DNA from: Henningerozyma blattae CBS 6284
Lineage: Eukaryota; Ascomycota; Saccharomycetes; Saccharomycetales; Saccharomycetaceae
Direction: 5' to 3'
Assembly (NCBI RefSeq): GCF_000315915.1
Contig: NC_020185.1
Span: 744,001 to 808,000, forward strand
DNA: 64,000 bases
The notes beneath the pieces were generated by a model, which saw only the letters and a list, made by a program, of their open reading frames with translations, was not told the DNA's origin and searched no databases. The translations under genes and the position numbers were made by a program. Shown here piece after piece: positions 54,732 to 64,000 of this stretch. The stretch's first letter is position 1. Every line of letters starts with the position of its first letter.

Positions 54732-55340
54732 TTAGTATCTTCCACCACGGCTACCACCTCTAGAACCACCTCTGCTGAAGCCACCTCTAGAACCACCTCT
54801 GCTGAAGCCACCTCTAGAGCCACCTCTGGAACCACCTCTGCCAAAACCACCTCTGGAGCCACCTCTGGAGCCACCTCTACTAAAGCCACCACGGCCACCT
54901 CTGGCACCGCCACGACCACCTGGTGCAGATGACTTCTTCTTTTTAGACTTTGGTTTTGGTGGGCCTGCTACCTTAGGCTTTGGAATAAATCTCTCGATTG
55001 GTAATAATTTGTCTGGTGCAATGTAGAATTTGTCACCTTCCTTAAAACTGGCAGCTTGAACACCTTCAGAGCACTTGACGGTGAAATAGACTTCATTTAA
55101 TGGACCTAGAATTTCATCAACTTTACCGATTTGAGTTTTATTTTCTAAATAGATTGGTGCATTGAAATATGGAATCTTAGTGTTAATGGAACGGCAAACA
55201 ATGTCACCTTCACAAGGATGCAAAAAAGCACCCATTTCTAGAACAGAATCTGGTGGGCCTTGTGGTTGGAATTGTCTACCGCCTGTACGGCCACCACGGA
55301 AACCACCACGGCCACCTCTATTACCACCTCTAAAGCTCAT
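54732..55340 (-). CDS. GAR1: H/ACA snoRNP protein Gar1
   Basis: Core protein of H/ACA box snoRNPs (with Cbf5, Nhp2, Nop10) that guides rRNA pseudouridylation in the nucleolus. The 202-residue product (S. cerevisiae 205) has an N-terminal RGG segment, a conserved central barrel ([58 protein letters not shown]) and a C-terminal GAR domain of RGG/SRGG repeats. The GAR domain is built from near-identical DNA repeats. Start ATG at 55340. PAC and RRPE elements lie upstream at 55489-55508. Confidence 0.98.
   Translation of the reverse strand: MSFRGGNRGGRGGFRGGRTGGRQFQPQGPPDSVLEMGAFLHPCEGDIVCRSINTKIPYFNAPIYLENKTQIGKVDEILGPLNEVYFTVKCSEGVQAASFKEGDKFYIAPDKLLPIERFIPKPKVAGPPKPKSKKKKSSAPGGRGGARGGRGGFSRGGSRGGSRGGFGRGGSRGGSRGGFSRGGSRGGFSRGGSRGGSRGGRY
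54754..54807 (-). repeat. 27-bp tandem repeat within the GAR1 RGG domain
   Basis: Two exactly identical adjacent 27-bp units (54754-54780, 54781-54807) encode [13 protein letters not shown] repeats. Diverged units extend the array to about 54912. The lack of synonymous difference suggests recent slippage or gene conversion. Confidence 0.88.
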
Positions 55341-55956
55341 TTTTGTATATATGATTTGGAATAGTGTTTTGAGAAGTTAACCAAAACACGTTTAAAATAT
55401 CATAAATGGGTATATAAATATCAAAAAGATGTCTTAACAAATCAAATATAAATCTTGTATTTTCTTGCCAAATTCTTTCGAGAGGGACCTCATCGCAAAA
55501 AAATTTTTCACGGGAAATTGAATATGATGTAATCACGTGATATTCACATGTGCTTGATAGAGTTATTAGTAGTATAATAATATAAAGATATTAATATTGT
55601 CAACCATATATATATAAAGGGGTTCTAATAATTATCGAACGTATTGAATAATCCATTTTTTTCATCAAATAACTGGATTTACTAGATATTTTTATTATTA
55701 ATTTATTGTTTTCTATTGAAAATTAAAAATTACTTTTTTTTCTGAAAATCATTAGTTACGTTGAGATACTTCGTGTAACCCTTTAAAACTTAAAAATTAA
55801 GAATTTGGATATCAAAAAAAAGCTAAACAATGATTTAGACTGTAAAAACTTCAAGTATATAATAGCCAACAAATCAGTATAACATTTGGATATTATAACT
55901 CTGAAGGTAACAGTTTTCAACATAACATTGAAATAAATTATTAATAGCTATTCGAT
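55341..55956. other. Intergenic: divergent GAR1/MRPS28 promoter
   Basis: 616 AT-rich bases. Besides the PAC/RRPE pair, a CACGTG box lies at 55534-55539. RNA genes and coding frames were not recognised. Confidence 0.55.
55489..55508 (-). promoter_or_regulatory. PAC box next to RRPE upstream of GAR1
   Basis: CTCATCGC at 55489-55496 (GCGATGAG on the coding strand) directly abuts an A7T5 block; on the coding strand 55509-55499 reads TGAAAAATTTT, the exact RRPE consensus. This adjacent pair, about 150 bp upstream of the ATG, is the classic ribosome-biogenesis arrangement (Dot6/Tod6 and Stb3 in yeast). Confidence 0.85.
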
Positions 55957-56778
55957 ATGCTCAGGCAGAGTTGGCAGTGTGGCTTAAAAGTTCAAGTTGT
56001 CAAAACTTTACCACTTCGAAATTTTTCTACTTCCAACATTAATTATGGTACAAAAGCTATTAAATTCTTAAAAGCGCAGAAGAAACGCCAAAAAAATGAG
56101 GCAAAACAAGCTTCTAGCAAAACAAATATGCTAGAAACTGTCGATCCAGTTCTAGGACGGAAGGATGTTCCTTTTATAACACGAATTATGGCAGAATTGA
56201 AAGAGCCTGGCAAACTATCAATGGGCTATAATATTGAAGAGGTTGAGAAATTAATTGCGGCTGTAGATCCAGCAGAATCACTTCATTTATCATCTTTAAG
56301 TGATGAATTGAAGTCAAAAGATAAAGAAAATGAGACAGCATTAAAGAGAGAAGCGATATTGAGAATTTTGAATCTAAAGAATTCAAATAGCTCAAATGCT
56401 ATGAAGCTAGCATTGAAATATGCCAGAGAAGAATTTCAAAGGTTCCCTGGAGATACTGGTTCAAGTGAAGTTCAGGCAGCATGTATGACTATTCGAATTT
56501 TTTTTATGGTAAAGCATATTAAAGCAAACCACAAAGATTTTGCCAACATTAGAAGATTAAGAATTTTAGTACAACAAAGGCAAAGTATACTAAGATATTT
56601 AAGAAGAGATAACGCAGAACGATATTATTGGGCAATCCAAAAGTTGGGTTTGACTGATTCTGCAATTTTACACGAGTTTAATTTGGATAGACAGTATATG
56701 CAAGATTTTAAATTATTCGGTGATAAAATATTGGTAAAGTCGTCTAAAAATAAATCATCCCAACAACATAAGGAATAA
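55957..56778 (+). CDS. MRPS28: Mitochondrial small-subunit ribosomal protein uS15m
   Basis: Mitochondrial homologue of bacterial S15, binding the central domain of the small rRNA. The 273-residue protein (S. cerevisiae 286) begins with an Arg/Lys-rich presequence ([20 protein letters not shown]), then a yeast-specific extension. The S15 domain at about 165-260 has [38 protein letters not shown] and [12 protein letters not shown]. Start ATG at 55957. It is convergent with YNG2. Confidence 0.95.
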   Translation: MLRQSWQCGLKVQVVKTLPLRNFSTSNINYGTKAIKFLKAQKKRQKNEAKQASSKTNMLETVDPVLGRKDVPFITRIMAELKEPGKLSMGYNIEEVEKLIAAVDPAESLHLSSLSDELKSKDKENETALKREAILRILNLKNSNSSNAMKLALKYAREEFQRFPGDTGSSEVQAACMTIRIFFMVKHIKANHKDFANIRRLRILVQQRQSILRYLRRDNAERYYWAIQKLGLTDSAILHEFNLDRQYMQDFKLFGDKILVKSSKNKSSQQHKE

Positions 56779-57090
56779 TAGAAGCAAAGTACTCAGGTAT
56801 GGTAATAATGTATGTATATATATATATATTCTTATCTTTGGTTGCAAGAAAGCAACCTTAGAAATGGAAAGCATGTAAATATTAGATTAGATTTTTTTTC
56901 TGTATAATTCGCCAATATATAAGCACCTATTTTAATTTCTATAATTATCATTCTTACAGAGAAATATGTGCAATTAAGCTAACTATTTAATAATAGCAGT
57001 TTGATTTTAGTGTTCGTCCATGTAAAATGGTATTTATCTTACAAAAATACTTTTGGCAAGTAAATAGATAAATATCTAGGCTCAGTTTAT
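56779..57090. other. Intergenic: convergent MRPS28/YNG2 3' regions
   Basis: 312 AT-rich bases between stop codons with a TATATA run at about 56815-56829. Nothing else was seen. Confidence 0.5.
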
Positions 57091-57984
57091 TCAATGCTGT
57101 CTTTTTCTCATTTGTTTTAATTTGTTGTTTTCTTTCTTACACTCTTCACAATACCACGAACCTTTGGGTGGTTCTTTTAAGCTAACGCATTCATAATGGA
57201 ACCACTCCTTTTTACAAGTTGGGCCATCACATGCCACCATTTCCCCATAAGAAACACTCTGGCAGTAACAATATAATGCTTTATCATCATCATTATTATT
57301 ATTATCATGCTCTTTTTTATTACTGGTTGATGAGGCGCCCAATTTTCTACGACTTTTAGCAGGTACTTCTGATTCTACCTTGGTCGGAGTTAAATTGTTA
57401 TATGTGGCTGGCAAGTTACTAGAAGTCATAGGAGAAGCTATAGAAACCGAAGCATTTACTTTCTTTCTCTTCATAGAAGGTAACACTGAAGCAGTAGACG
57501 CTTGATTAATAGAACTATTTCTTCTTTTCCTTTCCCTATTTTTGATCTCTTGAGCAGAACTTTGCTTTGTACTCCTTGCCGTTGTAGTATGGCTATCGCT
57601 TGAATCAGAATTATAGCTATGATCTATTGGTGCTAATAATCCATCTGCCTCTAGAACTTCAAGGTCATTTTCTAATTTTTTCAAATGTTTGGATACGAGA
57701 AATAGTATTGTGTTTGCTCTCACAAAGTTTTCACGCTGTAAAGAAAGGCTTACATCCAAATAGTCTCTCATTTGCGCACTTATCCTCTCTTCTTCGACAT
57801 TTATAGCTAATGAGCCATTTTTTTTTATATATTTAGATAGCTTATTACTATCACAATTATATTTCTCTCTTCTTTCTGCAGCTTTCAAATTGCCTTCTTT
57901 AATCTCTTTCAATAAATGGTCTGACTCATTTTGCAGATTAGAAATAGAGTGTAGTATATCTTCAAGAACATTGCTAGGATCCAT
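57091..57984 (-). CDS. YNG2: NuA4 histone acetyltransferase subunit Yng2 (ING family)
   Basis: Part of the NuA4/Piccolo complex, supporting Esa1 acetylation of H4 and H2A in the nucleus. The 297-residue protein (S. cerevisiae 282) has the N-terminal ING coiled coil (MDPSNVLEDILHSISNLQNE; residues 1-120), a variable Ser/Lys-rich middle with NLS-like KRKK, and a C-terminal PHD finger at about 236-285. The finger's Cys4-His-Cys3 ligands are all present (YCYCQSVSYGEMVACDGPTC, WFHYECV, WYCEECK), and it would read methylated H3K4. It is divergent from the DUF4112 gene. Confidence 0.95.
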   Translation of the reverse strand: MDPSNVLEDILHSISNLQNESDHLLKEIKEGNLKAAERREKYNCDSNKLSKYIKKNGSLAINVEEERISAQMRDYLDVSLSLQRENFVRANTILFLVSKHLKKLENDLEVLEADGLLAPIDHSYNSDSSDSHTTTARSTKQSSAQEIKNRERKRRNSSINQASTASVLPSMKRKKVNASVSIASPMTSSNLPATYNNLTPTKVESEVPAKSRRKLGASSTSNKKEHDNNNNDDDKALYCYCQSVSYGEMVACDGPTCKKEWFHYECVSLKEPPKGSWYCEECKKENNKLKQMRKRQH

Positions 57985-58468
57985 TATTAAGGTATTAGGC
58001 AGTTCATCATTTGTGTTAATCTTAATACAAATCTGAAGTTATCTTTTGAAAAAAATAGCTCAGAAACAGACGTAAAATGCTTTTACTTGTTTTTGAAAAA
58101 TTCAAATTTCATATGTCATCATTTTTAGATGTCATCGCATTTTCGTCATTTTCTTTGTTAAGAAACCCTTAGCACTACCATTTACGGATATACTTGAAAA
58201 ATTCTTGATTAGTTTCTACTGGATCCTCCACCCCTTAATGATCAGTATGCATATTTCAGTGTCAATTTGTATACTGAAAAGAATGAGAAAATTGTATAAA
58301 TATTCATAAATGCAAGTGATTTGAAATGCTCATTCATGAAAGGTTTCGTGTATCTGTTAAAATCAGATTTTTTAGCTATAATCTTTTATCTGCTTTTTGG
58401 ATAGTTAAAAAACTATAATAATTAGATAATATAAGATTATATGGTCCTTTGTACTTTAAGTTATAAGA
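57985..58468. other. Intergenic: divergent YNG2/DUF4112 promoter
   Basis: 484 AT-rich bases between start codons. No defined factor site was recognised. Confidence 0.5.
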
Positions 58469-59254
58469 ATGTCGATGTTTGTAAAAAATGCTGCTGCTAG
58501 TTACCTGGGTGAATTTAATGGAGGGAGAAATCCATTCACTGAAGAATACGAGGTTCAGGAAAAATCCAGACTTCATGGAACAGTTCGTGCAGTGATTAAA
58601 AGTAGAGATAAGCCCATTCCAGAATATATTCCCTCTGAAATTCAACACATGATTAAATCTGTTAGAAAAAAAGCTTATCGAAGAGAATTAATGTTTCGAG
58701 TTTCTGGAATTAAATTTGGATGGCTGAATGTTCTACAGTTGCTCCCTGTAGTTGGTGGACTTATTGGGCTCTATTTCCAATATAGTTTAATCCTAGAAAT
58801 TCAAGAGGTTATTGGTAAGATTCCAGCAGATCTAAAGGCCAAATTTTCCTTTAATATTATTGTTGATTTTTTGTTAAACTTAATACCCATTATTGGTGAT
58901 TTCTTAAGTGCCCTATACAAGCCAAATTGTAGAAATGTAATGGCTTTGGAAGCTCATTTGGATAATCAATATAGGCCAGGTAAATCAGAAGGTTTCTTTT
59001 CTTCTTTAACCCATCATAGCAAAAAAACTGAAGATTACCCGCCATCATCAGTTGATACTAAAGTTGATATTCTATCTGGAGCTAATACTATAAATAGTTC
59101 AGCATTTAAGCCTTCAGAACCACCAGTATATTCTCCTACAGATCCAGCTAGTAGTGACAGTACAAGAATTCCAACTAGCGGTTTATCTGCTCGTGCGGCT
59201 GGGTCGCCTGCACATATTAACACTAATACAAGAAAACCAACTTCTAGTAAGTGA
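58469..59254 (+). CDS. DUF4112-family membrane protein
   Basis: A 261-residue protein of the widespread, poorly characterised DUF4112 family. The domain spans about 70-170: FRVSGIKFGW, a first hydrophobic segment with LLPVVGGLIGLY (about 90-113), a second with LLNLIPIIGDFLSALY (about 131-153), then the family close KPNCRNVMALEAHL. The paired LxPxxG(D) loops within two membrane segments are diagnostic. The N-terminus is soluble; the C-terminal 90 residues are Ser/Pro/Thr-rich and disordered. I recall no counterpart at this site in S. cerevisiae, between YNG2 and MSR1 or YDR337-YDR341, so this may be an ancestral gene lost or moved there. Function is unknown; two nearby ATGs (MSM) leave the start uncertain by two codons. 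Confidence 0.85.
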   Translation: MSMFVKNAAASYLGEFNGGRNPFTEEYEVQEKSRLHGTVRAVIKSRDKPIPEYIPSEIQHMIKSVRKKAYRRELMFRVSGIKFGWLNVLQLLPVVGGLIGLYFQYSLILEIQEVIGKIPADLKAKFSFNIIVDFLLNLIPIIGDFLSALYKPNCRNVMALEAHLDNQYRPGKSEGFFSSLTHHSKKTEDYPPSSVDTKVDILSGANTINSSAFKPSEPPVYSPTDPASSDSTRIPTSGLSARAAGSPAHINTNTRKPTSSK

Positions 59255-59450
59255 TTAGAGCCTTCTAGTTAATTGTTTGTTCTTTTAATGTATTTTCCAT
59301 ATTCTAGTAAGCCGCATTGGGATCTAATTAATTATTTAATTGTTTGTATTATTTTTCTAATGAATATATATTATCTGGAAATTTTAATAGTTAATGTTTC
59401 AAACTGTGCAAGTACATTATCATATTTCAGCTACCAAGATTTGAAATTGT

Positions 59451-61439
59451 TTACATTCTGTCTATAGGCGTTATTCCTAAAATTCTTAAACCATTATGCA
59501 AGATATGCCTTGCAGAAGAATATAAAGCTAATCTTGCTTTGGCAATTCTTTTCTCTTCATTATCCACCCAAAGTGTTTTATAACAACTGGATATTTGATG
59601 AGTCAAACGAAACAAATATAATACCACCGTAGATGGTTCTGAATTTTCTAATGCCTTAGATAATACTGTTGGGTATTGTGCCATTATTCTTACTAATTCG
59701 ATTGCTTCTTTATCATCTAATAATGAAAAATCAAGGTTAGTCAAAATATTTCTCATATACACTTGATTTTTATCTTCAATAGACTTAAGTCTGCAATGTG
59801 AATACTGTAAATATGGGCCTGTATCACCTTCGAATGAAAGCATTCTATTCCAGGAAAATTCATAATTAGTCGCCCTTTTAGATTGCATATCCTGTATCAT
59901 TACCCCAGAAATTCCAACTTTATCTGCAGTTTCCTTTGGATTTTTAATTTGTTTTAATTTGTCCTGGTCCTTTATCATTTGAGCATACATTTTTTCTTGA
60001 GCTTCATTTAGAATAGTATCTAGGAACACCACTTTACCTTTTCTGGTTGACATACCTTTCACCATTCCAAATGAAATATGTTCTAATTTGTTGACCCAAT
60101 CAAAGTTCATGAGCTTTAACGTTGCAAGTAATTGTCGAAAATAAAAGTCTTGTTGGCATGCAACTACATAGATCATTTTATCAAACTTGTATTTATTATA
60201 CCTCTCAAGTGCTTCACCTATATCCCTAGAAAGATATATTGAGGTTTTGTCCGACTTTTGTAAGATCGCTAGACCTAAGTCCTCCTCTATAGTAGTTAAG
60301 TTAACCACCATGGCGCCATCTTTTTTTTTCAATAAATGATCCTCTTTTAATCTATTGATTACGTATTCTATTGTTTTCTTAGGCACCTTTGATTCCCCGC
60401 AATAACTATCATATTCAATATTCAAACGAGAATAAGTTTCAATATATTTATCAATAGATAATGACCGAAAGTTCCTCCAGATATCCAGAGCTTCTTCATC
60501 TCCATTTTCCATTCTTTCAAAAAACTGTTTGGCCTCCCGATCAGTTTTACGGTGAATGTCTGGGAGATCATTTTCTCTTGCAATATCTTGGCTTATTTTG
60601 ACGTATATCTCGAACAAATGATTAATAGGGTCCTTTAAAAAATCTTCTTTAACTCCGTATTTTTCAAATCCAACGGCTAATAAGCCAAATTGTTTTCCCC
60701 AATCTCCTAAATAGTTTAATTTTGTAACTGACCAACCCATTGTATCATACAAATTTGATAAAAATCCACCTATAATTGTCGACCTTAAATGGCCAGCATG
60801 AAAGGGCTTTGCAATATTTGGGGACGAAAATTCGATAATTACTTTCTTACCTTTACCTTCATTATATCTCCCAAAATTTTCTTTTTCAGTCAATACTTTT
60901 GGTAGAAGTGTTTGGTATATATATAGTGGATTAAGAAATATTTGAATGAATGCGTTATGAGCAACAATCGTTTTAATATATTTAGAACTAGGAATAGTGT
61001 TAACCAGTTTTTTTCCAAGTTCTGTGTAGTTTGTACCTATTAGTCGTAACTTGGGCAATGGTAAAATTAAATCACCTAATGTCGTCTTTTTAGGTATATC
61101 AATTGCATCATGTACTAAGCTAGTATCAATTCCAAGTTGAGTTGCAATATGATTCGTAATAAACAGTTTGGGTTTTTCAAAAACATCTTTCTCATCACGT
61201 GCATATGATGTATTATCTTTAATTTTTGAATTCTGAGAATAGTTTTTTTTATTGTGTAGACAGCACAACTCATATTTTTTTGTTGTTAGGACACTGTTAT
61301 TGTATCTATTCTTATTAGTATATAAGCATCTCCTTAAGGAATAAGTAGTTAAAGTCTTTAGGATTAACCTATTATACGATTTATATATTCTCGTTAATTG
61401 CAGATATCTGAAGCCAGCATTTTTGGTAAATATTATCAT
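59451..61439 (-). CDS. MSR1: Mitochondrial arginyl-tRNA synthetase
   Basis: Class I synthetase charging mitochondrial tRNA-Arg. The 662-residue protein (S. cerevisiae Msr1 643) starts with a basic, hydroxylated presequence (MIIFTKNAGFRYLQLTRIYK; Arg/Lys/Tyr/Ser-rich, no acids for about 40 residues). This favours MSR1 over the cytosolic WGD paralogue YDR341C, which lacks one. The HIGH motif appears as PFHAGHLRST near 209, a KMSKS-equivalent as GMSTRKGKVV near 463, and the anticodon-binding DALR domain ends the chain (SCYKTLWVDNEEKRIAKARL). It lies upstream of a hexose transporter, as YHR091C does in S. cerevisiae. Confidence 0.94.
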   Translation of the reverse strand: MIIFTKNAGFRYLQLTRIYKSYNRLILKTLTTYSLRRCLYTNKNRYNNSVLTTKKYELCCLHNKKNYSQNSKIKDNTSYARDEKDVFEKPKLFITNHIATQLGIDTSLVHDAIDIPKKTTLGDLILPLPKLRLIGTNYTELGKKLVNTIPSSKYIKTIVAHNAFIQIFLNPLYIYQTLLPKVLTEKENFGRYNEGKGKKVIIEFSSPNIAKPFHAGHLRSTIIGGFLSNLYDTMGWSVTKLNYLGDWGKQFGLLAVGFEKYGVKEDFLKDPINHLFEIYVKISQDIARENDLPDIHRKTDREAKQFFERMENGDEEALDIWRNFRSLSIDKYIETYSRLNIEYDSYCGESKVPKKTIEYVINRLKEDHLLKKKDGAMVVNLTTIEEDLGLAILQKSDKTSIYLSRDIGEALERYNKYKFDKMIYVVACQQDFYFRQLLATLKLMNFDWVNKLEHISFGMVKGMSTRKGKVVFLDTILNEAQEKMYAQMIKDQDKLKQIKNPKETADKVGISGVMIQDMQSKRATNYEFSWNRMLSFEGDTGPYLQYSHCRLKSIEDKNQVYMRNILTNLDFSLLDDKEAIELVRIMAQYPTVLSKALENSEPSTVVLYLFRLTHQISSCYKTLWVDNEEKRIAKARLALYSSARHILHNGLRILGITPIDRM

Positions 61440-62094
61440 TTGAAATGGTTATTGCAGCAATAATCACTATCTGTTAAAAAAAATTGGAGATATTTTGTTA
61501 AAATCACGATTATTTTTTTAGTAAATTAGGGGTATCTTCTTAGGCGTTGCCATGAAAAATCTCTTTAAATGTTAAACTAGATCTTTCTTTTCTTCATTTA
61601 GGGTCTCGGTATCTTAACTAAATAATATCTAGAGGAAGCCTAATAGAAATTCGATTATTTCAGATTTTTTAAAAAGCGCGTAAGATATAAATAATTACTG
61701 TCCAATATTTACTAGTATGTATGTCTATGAATAGATTATGGTTAGTGCGTAATAATTATAGAAAAAAAGGAGAAAAAATTAAATTAAAATCATACATAAT
61801 GAAATTTTATAAATCTAAAGAATGTATAAAGTAATATCTTTGAAGAAAAATCATTGAAAATCGTTAAAAATTAAAAGAGACCATTGAAAGGTTAATAAGA
61901 GATTAGGAGAATGTGCAGAAAAAGTAGAATGCAAAAAATTAAAAATGAAATTAGAGAGAAAGGAATATTAGTCAAAATACAGGAAAATTTTTGTAATTTG
62001 GACTTTTATCAAAAAATTAAAATTAGAAAGATCAGAAAGTGGAATGCAAATTAAGTTTTACAATAAAAAAATCATAATTGGATAATAATCAAGT
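61440..62094. other. Intergenic: MSR1 promoter and hexose transporter 3' region
   Basis: 655 A-rich bases between tandem minus-strand genes. No gene, tRNA or specific site was recognised. Confidence 0.5.
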
Positions 62095-63819
62095 TTATTT
62101 ACCAAACATTTTCTTCCAAGCTGGTTGATCATCATTGGCCATAGCAGCAACATCATAATCAGCACCTCTTTCAGATGGTGGAACCCAAGAGGCGGATTTC
62201 CATGGTAAGACACCTTCTTCCCACATAACGTTGACATCTTCCAAAACCATACCTTTAGTTTCTGGAACAAAGAAGAAAACGTAAAACCAGGCGAAAACTA
62301 AACAACCTAAGAAAACGTAACCGTAGTAGAAGTTAATAGCACCAGTAATGAAAACGGTGAAGAAACCAATAGCAAAGTTCCACATTTGGTTGGAAACAGT
62401 AGCTAAAGCCATACCCTTGGCCTTAACCTTCAATGGGAAAGATTCAGAAATAATAACGAATGGAACTGGAGCCCATGAAGTAGCGAAACAGAAAATAAAG
62501 AAACAGGAGAAACAAATCATACAGTTACCAGCACCTTGAGAAGTGACACCACCGTTCTTACCCTTTGGCCATAATCTAGTAACACCAACAGAAGCAAAGA
62601 CAACCATACAACAGGTCATACCAGCGGCACCCCACAATAAACAAGTTCTTCTACCGAATCTATCAACTAAATACAAGGCAACAAAAGTGGAGAAGAAATT
62701 AACAACACCAAAAACAATAGAAGTTTCATAACCATCTTCTAAACCGACAGCCTTGAAAATCAAAGTACCATAGTAGAAGAAATAATTAGCACCAGTCAAT
62801 TGTTGCAAAGCTAATAACATAATACCGTTGATAACTCTTGGAAGAATCTTGTGTTTAGTATCCAACATATCACCCCAGGTGGCGGTACCTTCAGCTCTTT
62901 CCTTGTCGACAGCAGCTTGAATTTCATCAGCTTCCAAAATAACAGCTGGATCATCTGGAGAAACCTTGTTGGACTTGGCAATAGAACGTTTACCATCTTC
63001 GTATCTACCCTTTTCAATCAAGAATCTTGGAGATTCTGGAACGAATAACATGGCACCGACTAAAAACAAACACCAAGCAAATTGTAAACCTAATGGGACT
63101 CTCCATTGACGAGAATCATCATATTTTTTAGTACCGTAGTTAGCACAGTAACCTAAGAAAATACCCATGGTAATCATCAATTGGTAACAGGAGACCATAG
63201 CACCTCTTAAATGTTTTGGAGAGACTTCGGAAATCAACATAGGAGATGAAATAGCAATAATACCACAACCTAGACCAGCAACAATTCTACCAATCATATA
63301 TTGGTACCAAGCCTTAACAGAAGCAATTTGAATAATAGTACCGACGACGAAAATAATAGAAGCAATAATAATAGCCATACGACGACCATACATATCACCC
63401 AAACGACCTAAGAAGAAACAACCAATGGCTTGACCAATGTTGAACATGGAAGTCAGCAAACCAGTTCTAACCTTGGACAAATAACGAGTGCCAGAACCAC
63501 TGGTAGAACCAAATCTAGCCAAGAAATCAGTATGAGATTCAAAACCACCAATGGTACCAGAATCCCAACCAGAAATGTAACCACCGAATGCAACCATGAC
63601 ACACATGATACAGACTGATAAATAGGCAGAGGCTGGTTTCTTTGGGATATCAATAGCAGCTTCTGGGGTTAAAGATCCAGTATCAGAAAATTCTTTTTTC
63701 ATATCATCGTCTCTGTTAGAGTAGGAACCGGATACCATTGATTGGGATTCAATGGCACCTTCAATTTCCGTGGCGATGTCAGTTTGTTCTACAGGATGAG
63801 TTTTGTCGTATTCAGACAT
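62095..63819 (-). CDS. Hexose transporter (HXT family, MFS sugar porter)
   Basis: Plasma-membrane facilitator for glucose and related hexoses. The 574-residue protein has an acidic cytosolic N-terminus (1-65), twelve membrane segments and sugar-porter signatures: [88 protein letters not shown] and [18 protein letters not shown]. The position after MSR1 corresponds to the HXT4-HXT1-HXT5 cluster (YHR092C onward) and to HXT7-HXT6-HXT3 on chromosome IV, so a specific HXT number cannot be assigned. Codon choice is strongly biased (TTG, GGT, GCC/GCT, AGA), indicating high expression. The promoter is mostly outside the window. Confidence 0.95.
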   Translation of the reverse strand: MSEYDKTHPVEQTDIATEIEGAIESQSMVSGSYSNRDDDMKKEFSDTGSLTPEAAIDIPKKPASAYLSVCIMCVMVAFGGYISGWDSGTIGGFESHTDFLARFGSTSGSGTRYLSKVRTGLLTSMFNIGQAIGCFFLGRLGDMYGRRMAIIIASIIFVVGTIIQIASVKAWYQYMIGRIVAGLGCGIIAISSPMLISEVSPKHLRGAMVSCYQLMITMGIFLGYCANYGTKKYDDSRQWRVPLGLQFAWCLFLVGAMLFVPESPRFLIEKGRYEDGKRSIAKSNKVSPDDPAVILEADEIQAAVDKERAEGTATWGDMLDTKHKILPRVINGIMLLALQQLTGANYFFYYGTLIFKAVGLEDGYETSIVFGVVNFFSTFVALYLVDRFGRRTCLLWGAAGMTCCMVVFASVGVTRLWPKGKNGGVTSQGAGNCMICFSCFFIFCFATSWAPVPFVIISESFPLKVKAKGMALATVSNQMWNFAIGFFTVFITGAINFYYGYVFLGCLVFAWFYVFFFVPETKGMVLEDVNVMWEEGVLPWKSASWVPPSERGADYDVAAMANDDQPAWKKMFGK

Positions 63820-64000
63820 GATTAATATTTGTTTGAATAATAATCTTGATGTGTTGTCTTGATGTATAACATTAAAGAAAGAAAAGTTGTGATAAAAATG
63901 AATTTAGATCAAATAATGTGAGGTATTTATACAAATTTTTTTCGATATTTTTCATGAATTGTCCATTCTTTTGATATCGGATTTGGACTTCAAGTTGTTA
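63820..64000. other. Proximal hexose transporter promoter, truncated by window end
   Basis: 181 AT-rich bases upstream of the transporter ATG. No Rgt1-type CGGANNA was found in this part; the regulatory region continues beyond the window. Confidence 0.4.

Noticed and set aside
55530..55620. CDEI-like ATCACGTG followed by AT-rich DNA (possible centromere)
   Set aside because: No CDEIII core with CCGAA occurs at the required distance; the box is simply an E-box in the GAR1/MRPS28 promoter. The same holds at 1464 and 48744.

Overview
The window is nuclear DNA of an AT-rich budding yeast of the Saccharomycetaceae. Genes are dense and mostly intron-free, the two introns seen are short with TACTAAC branch points, and every recognisable protein has a clear Saccharomyces cerevisiae counterpart. 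Gene order interleaves two S. cerevisiae blocks that are whole-genome-duplication (WGD) sisters: chromosome VIII (YHR072 to YHR092) and chromosome IV (YDR320 to YDR34x). Many genes expected in the combined ancestral order are missing (NOP10, QNS1, PEP7, YCG1, SKP1, PEX3, GPI8, KSP1, RPF1, FCF1 and others). That fits one of two sister tracks in a post-WGD yeast whose duplicate losses differ from those of S. cerevisiae. The frame-broken PTC7 intron recalls the split PTC7 pair reported for Tetrapisispora blattae, so that species or a relative is my best guess (inference).

Layout. 1-8 kb: ERG7 3' part, DAD4, OSH3, ASP1. 8-21 kb: PPE1, an unrecognised 127-residue ORF, MRPL35, TIM11, intron-containing PTC7, NMD2, UTP4. 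21-30 kb: IRE1, intron-containing SAE3 (absent from simple ORF lists), and a LAM4/YSP2-type sterol transporter whose 5' half is strikingly GC-rich. 29.6-32 kb: the largest gap, with minisatellites, a perfect 18-bp inverted repeat, a perfect URS1 site and a decayed Ty3/gypsy-like relic. 32-43 kb: LRP1 (frame broken), SAM35, STE12, RQC1, IPI1 and a very divergent short NAM8. 43-64 kb: SWR1, MSN5, MRX8, GAR1, MRPS28, YNG2, a DUF4112 membrane protein, mitochondrial arginyl-tRNA synthetase MSR1 and a hexose transporter.

The genes form no single pathway; this is conserved ancestral synteny. Themes do recur. UTP4, IPI1, LRP1 and GAR1 serve ribosome or RNA biogenesis and carry PAC and/or RRPE-like promoter motifs. 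ERG7, OSH3 and LAM4 handle sterols. MRPL35, MRPS28, TIM11, MRX8, MSR1, SAM35 and PTC7 are mitochondrial. SAE3 (and perhaps NAM8) relates to meiosis and has a URS1-like site upstream.

The observations most worth following are the PTC7 intron, which stays fully open in the exon 2 frame but is out of frame with exon 1; the LRP1 frameshift beneath a stack of PAC-like tandem repeats; the intron-split SAE3 with a URS1-like site; the URS1, palindrome and retroelement-relic gap; and the degenerate NAM8. No wholly new multi-gene system is evident.
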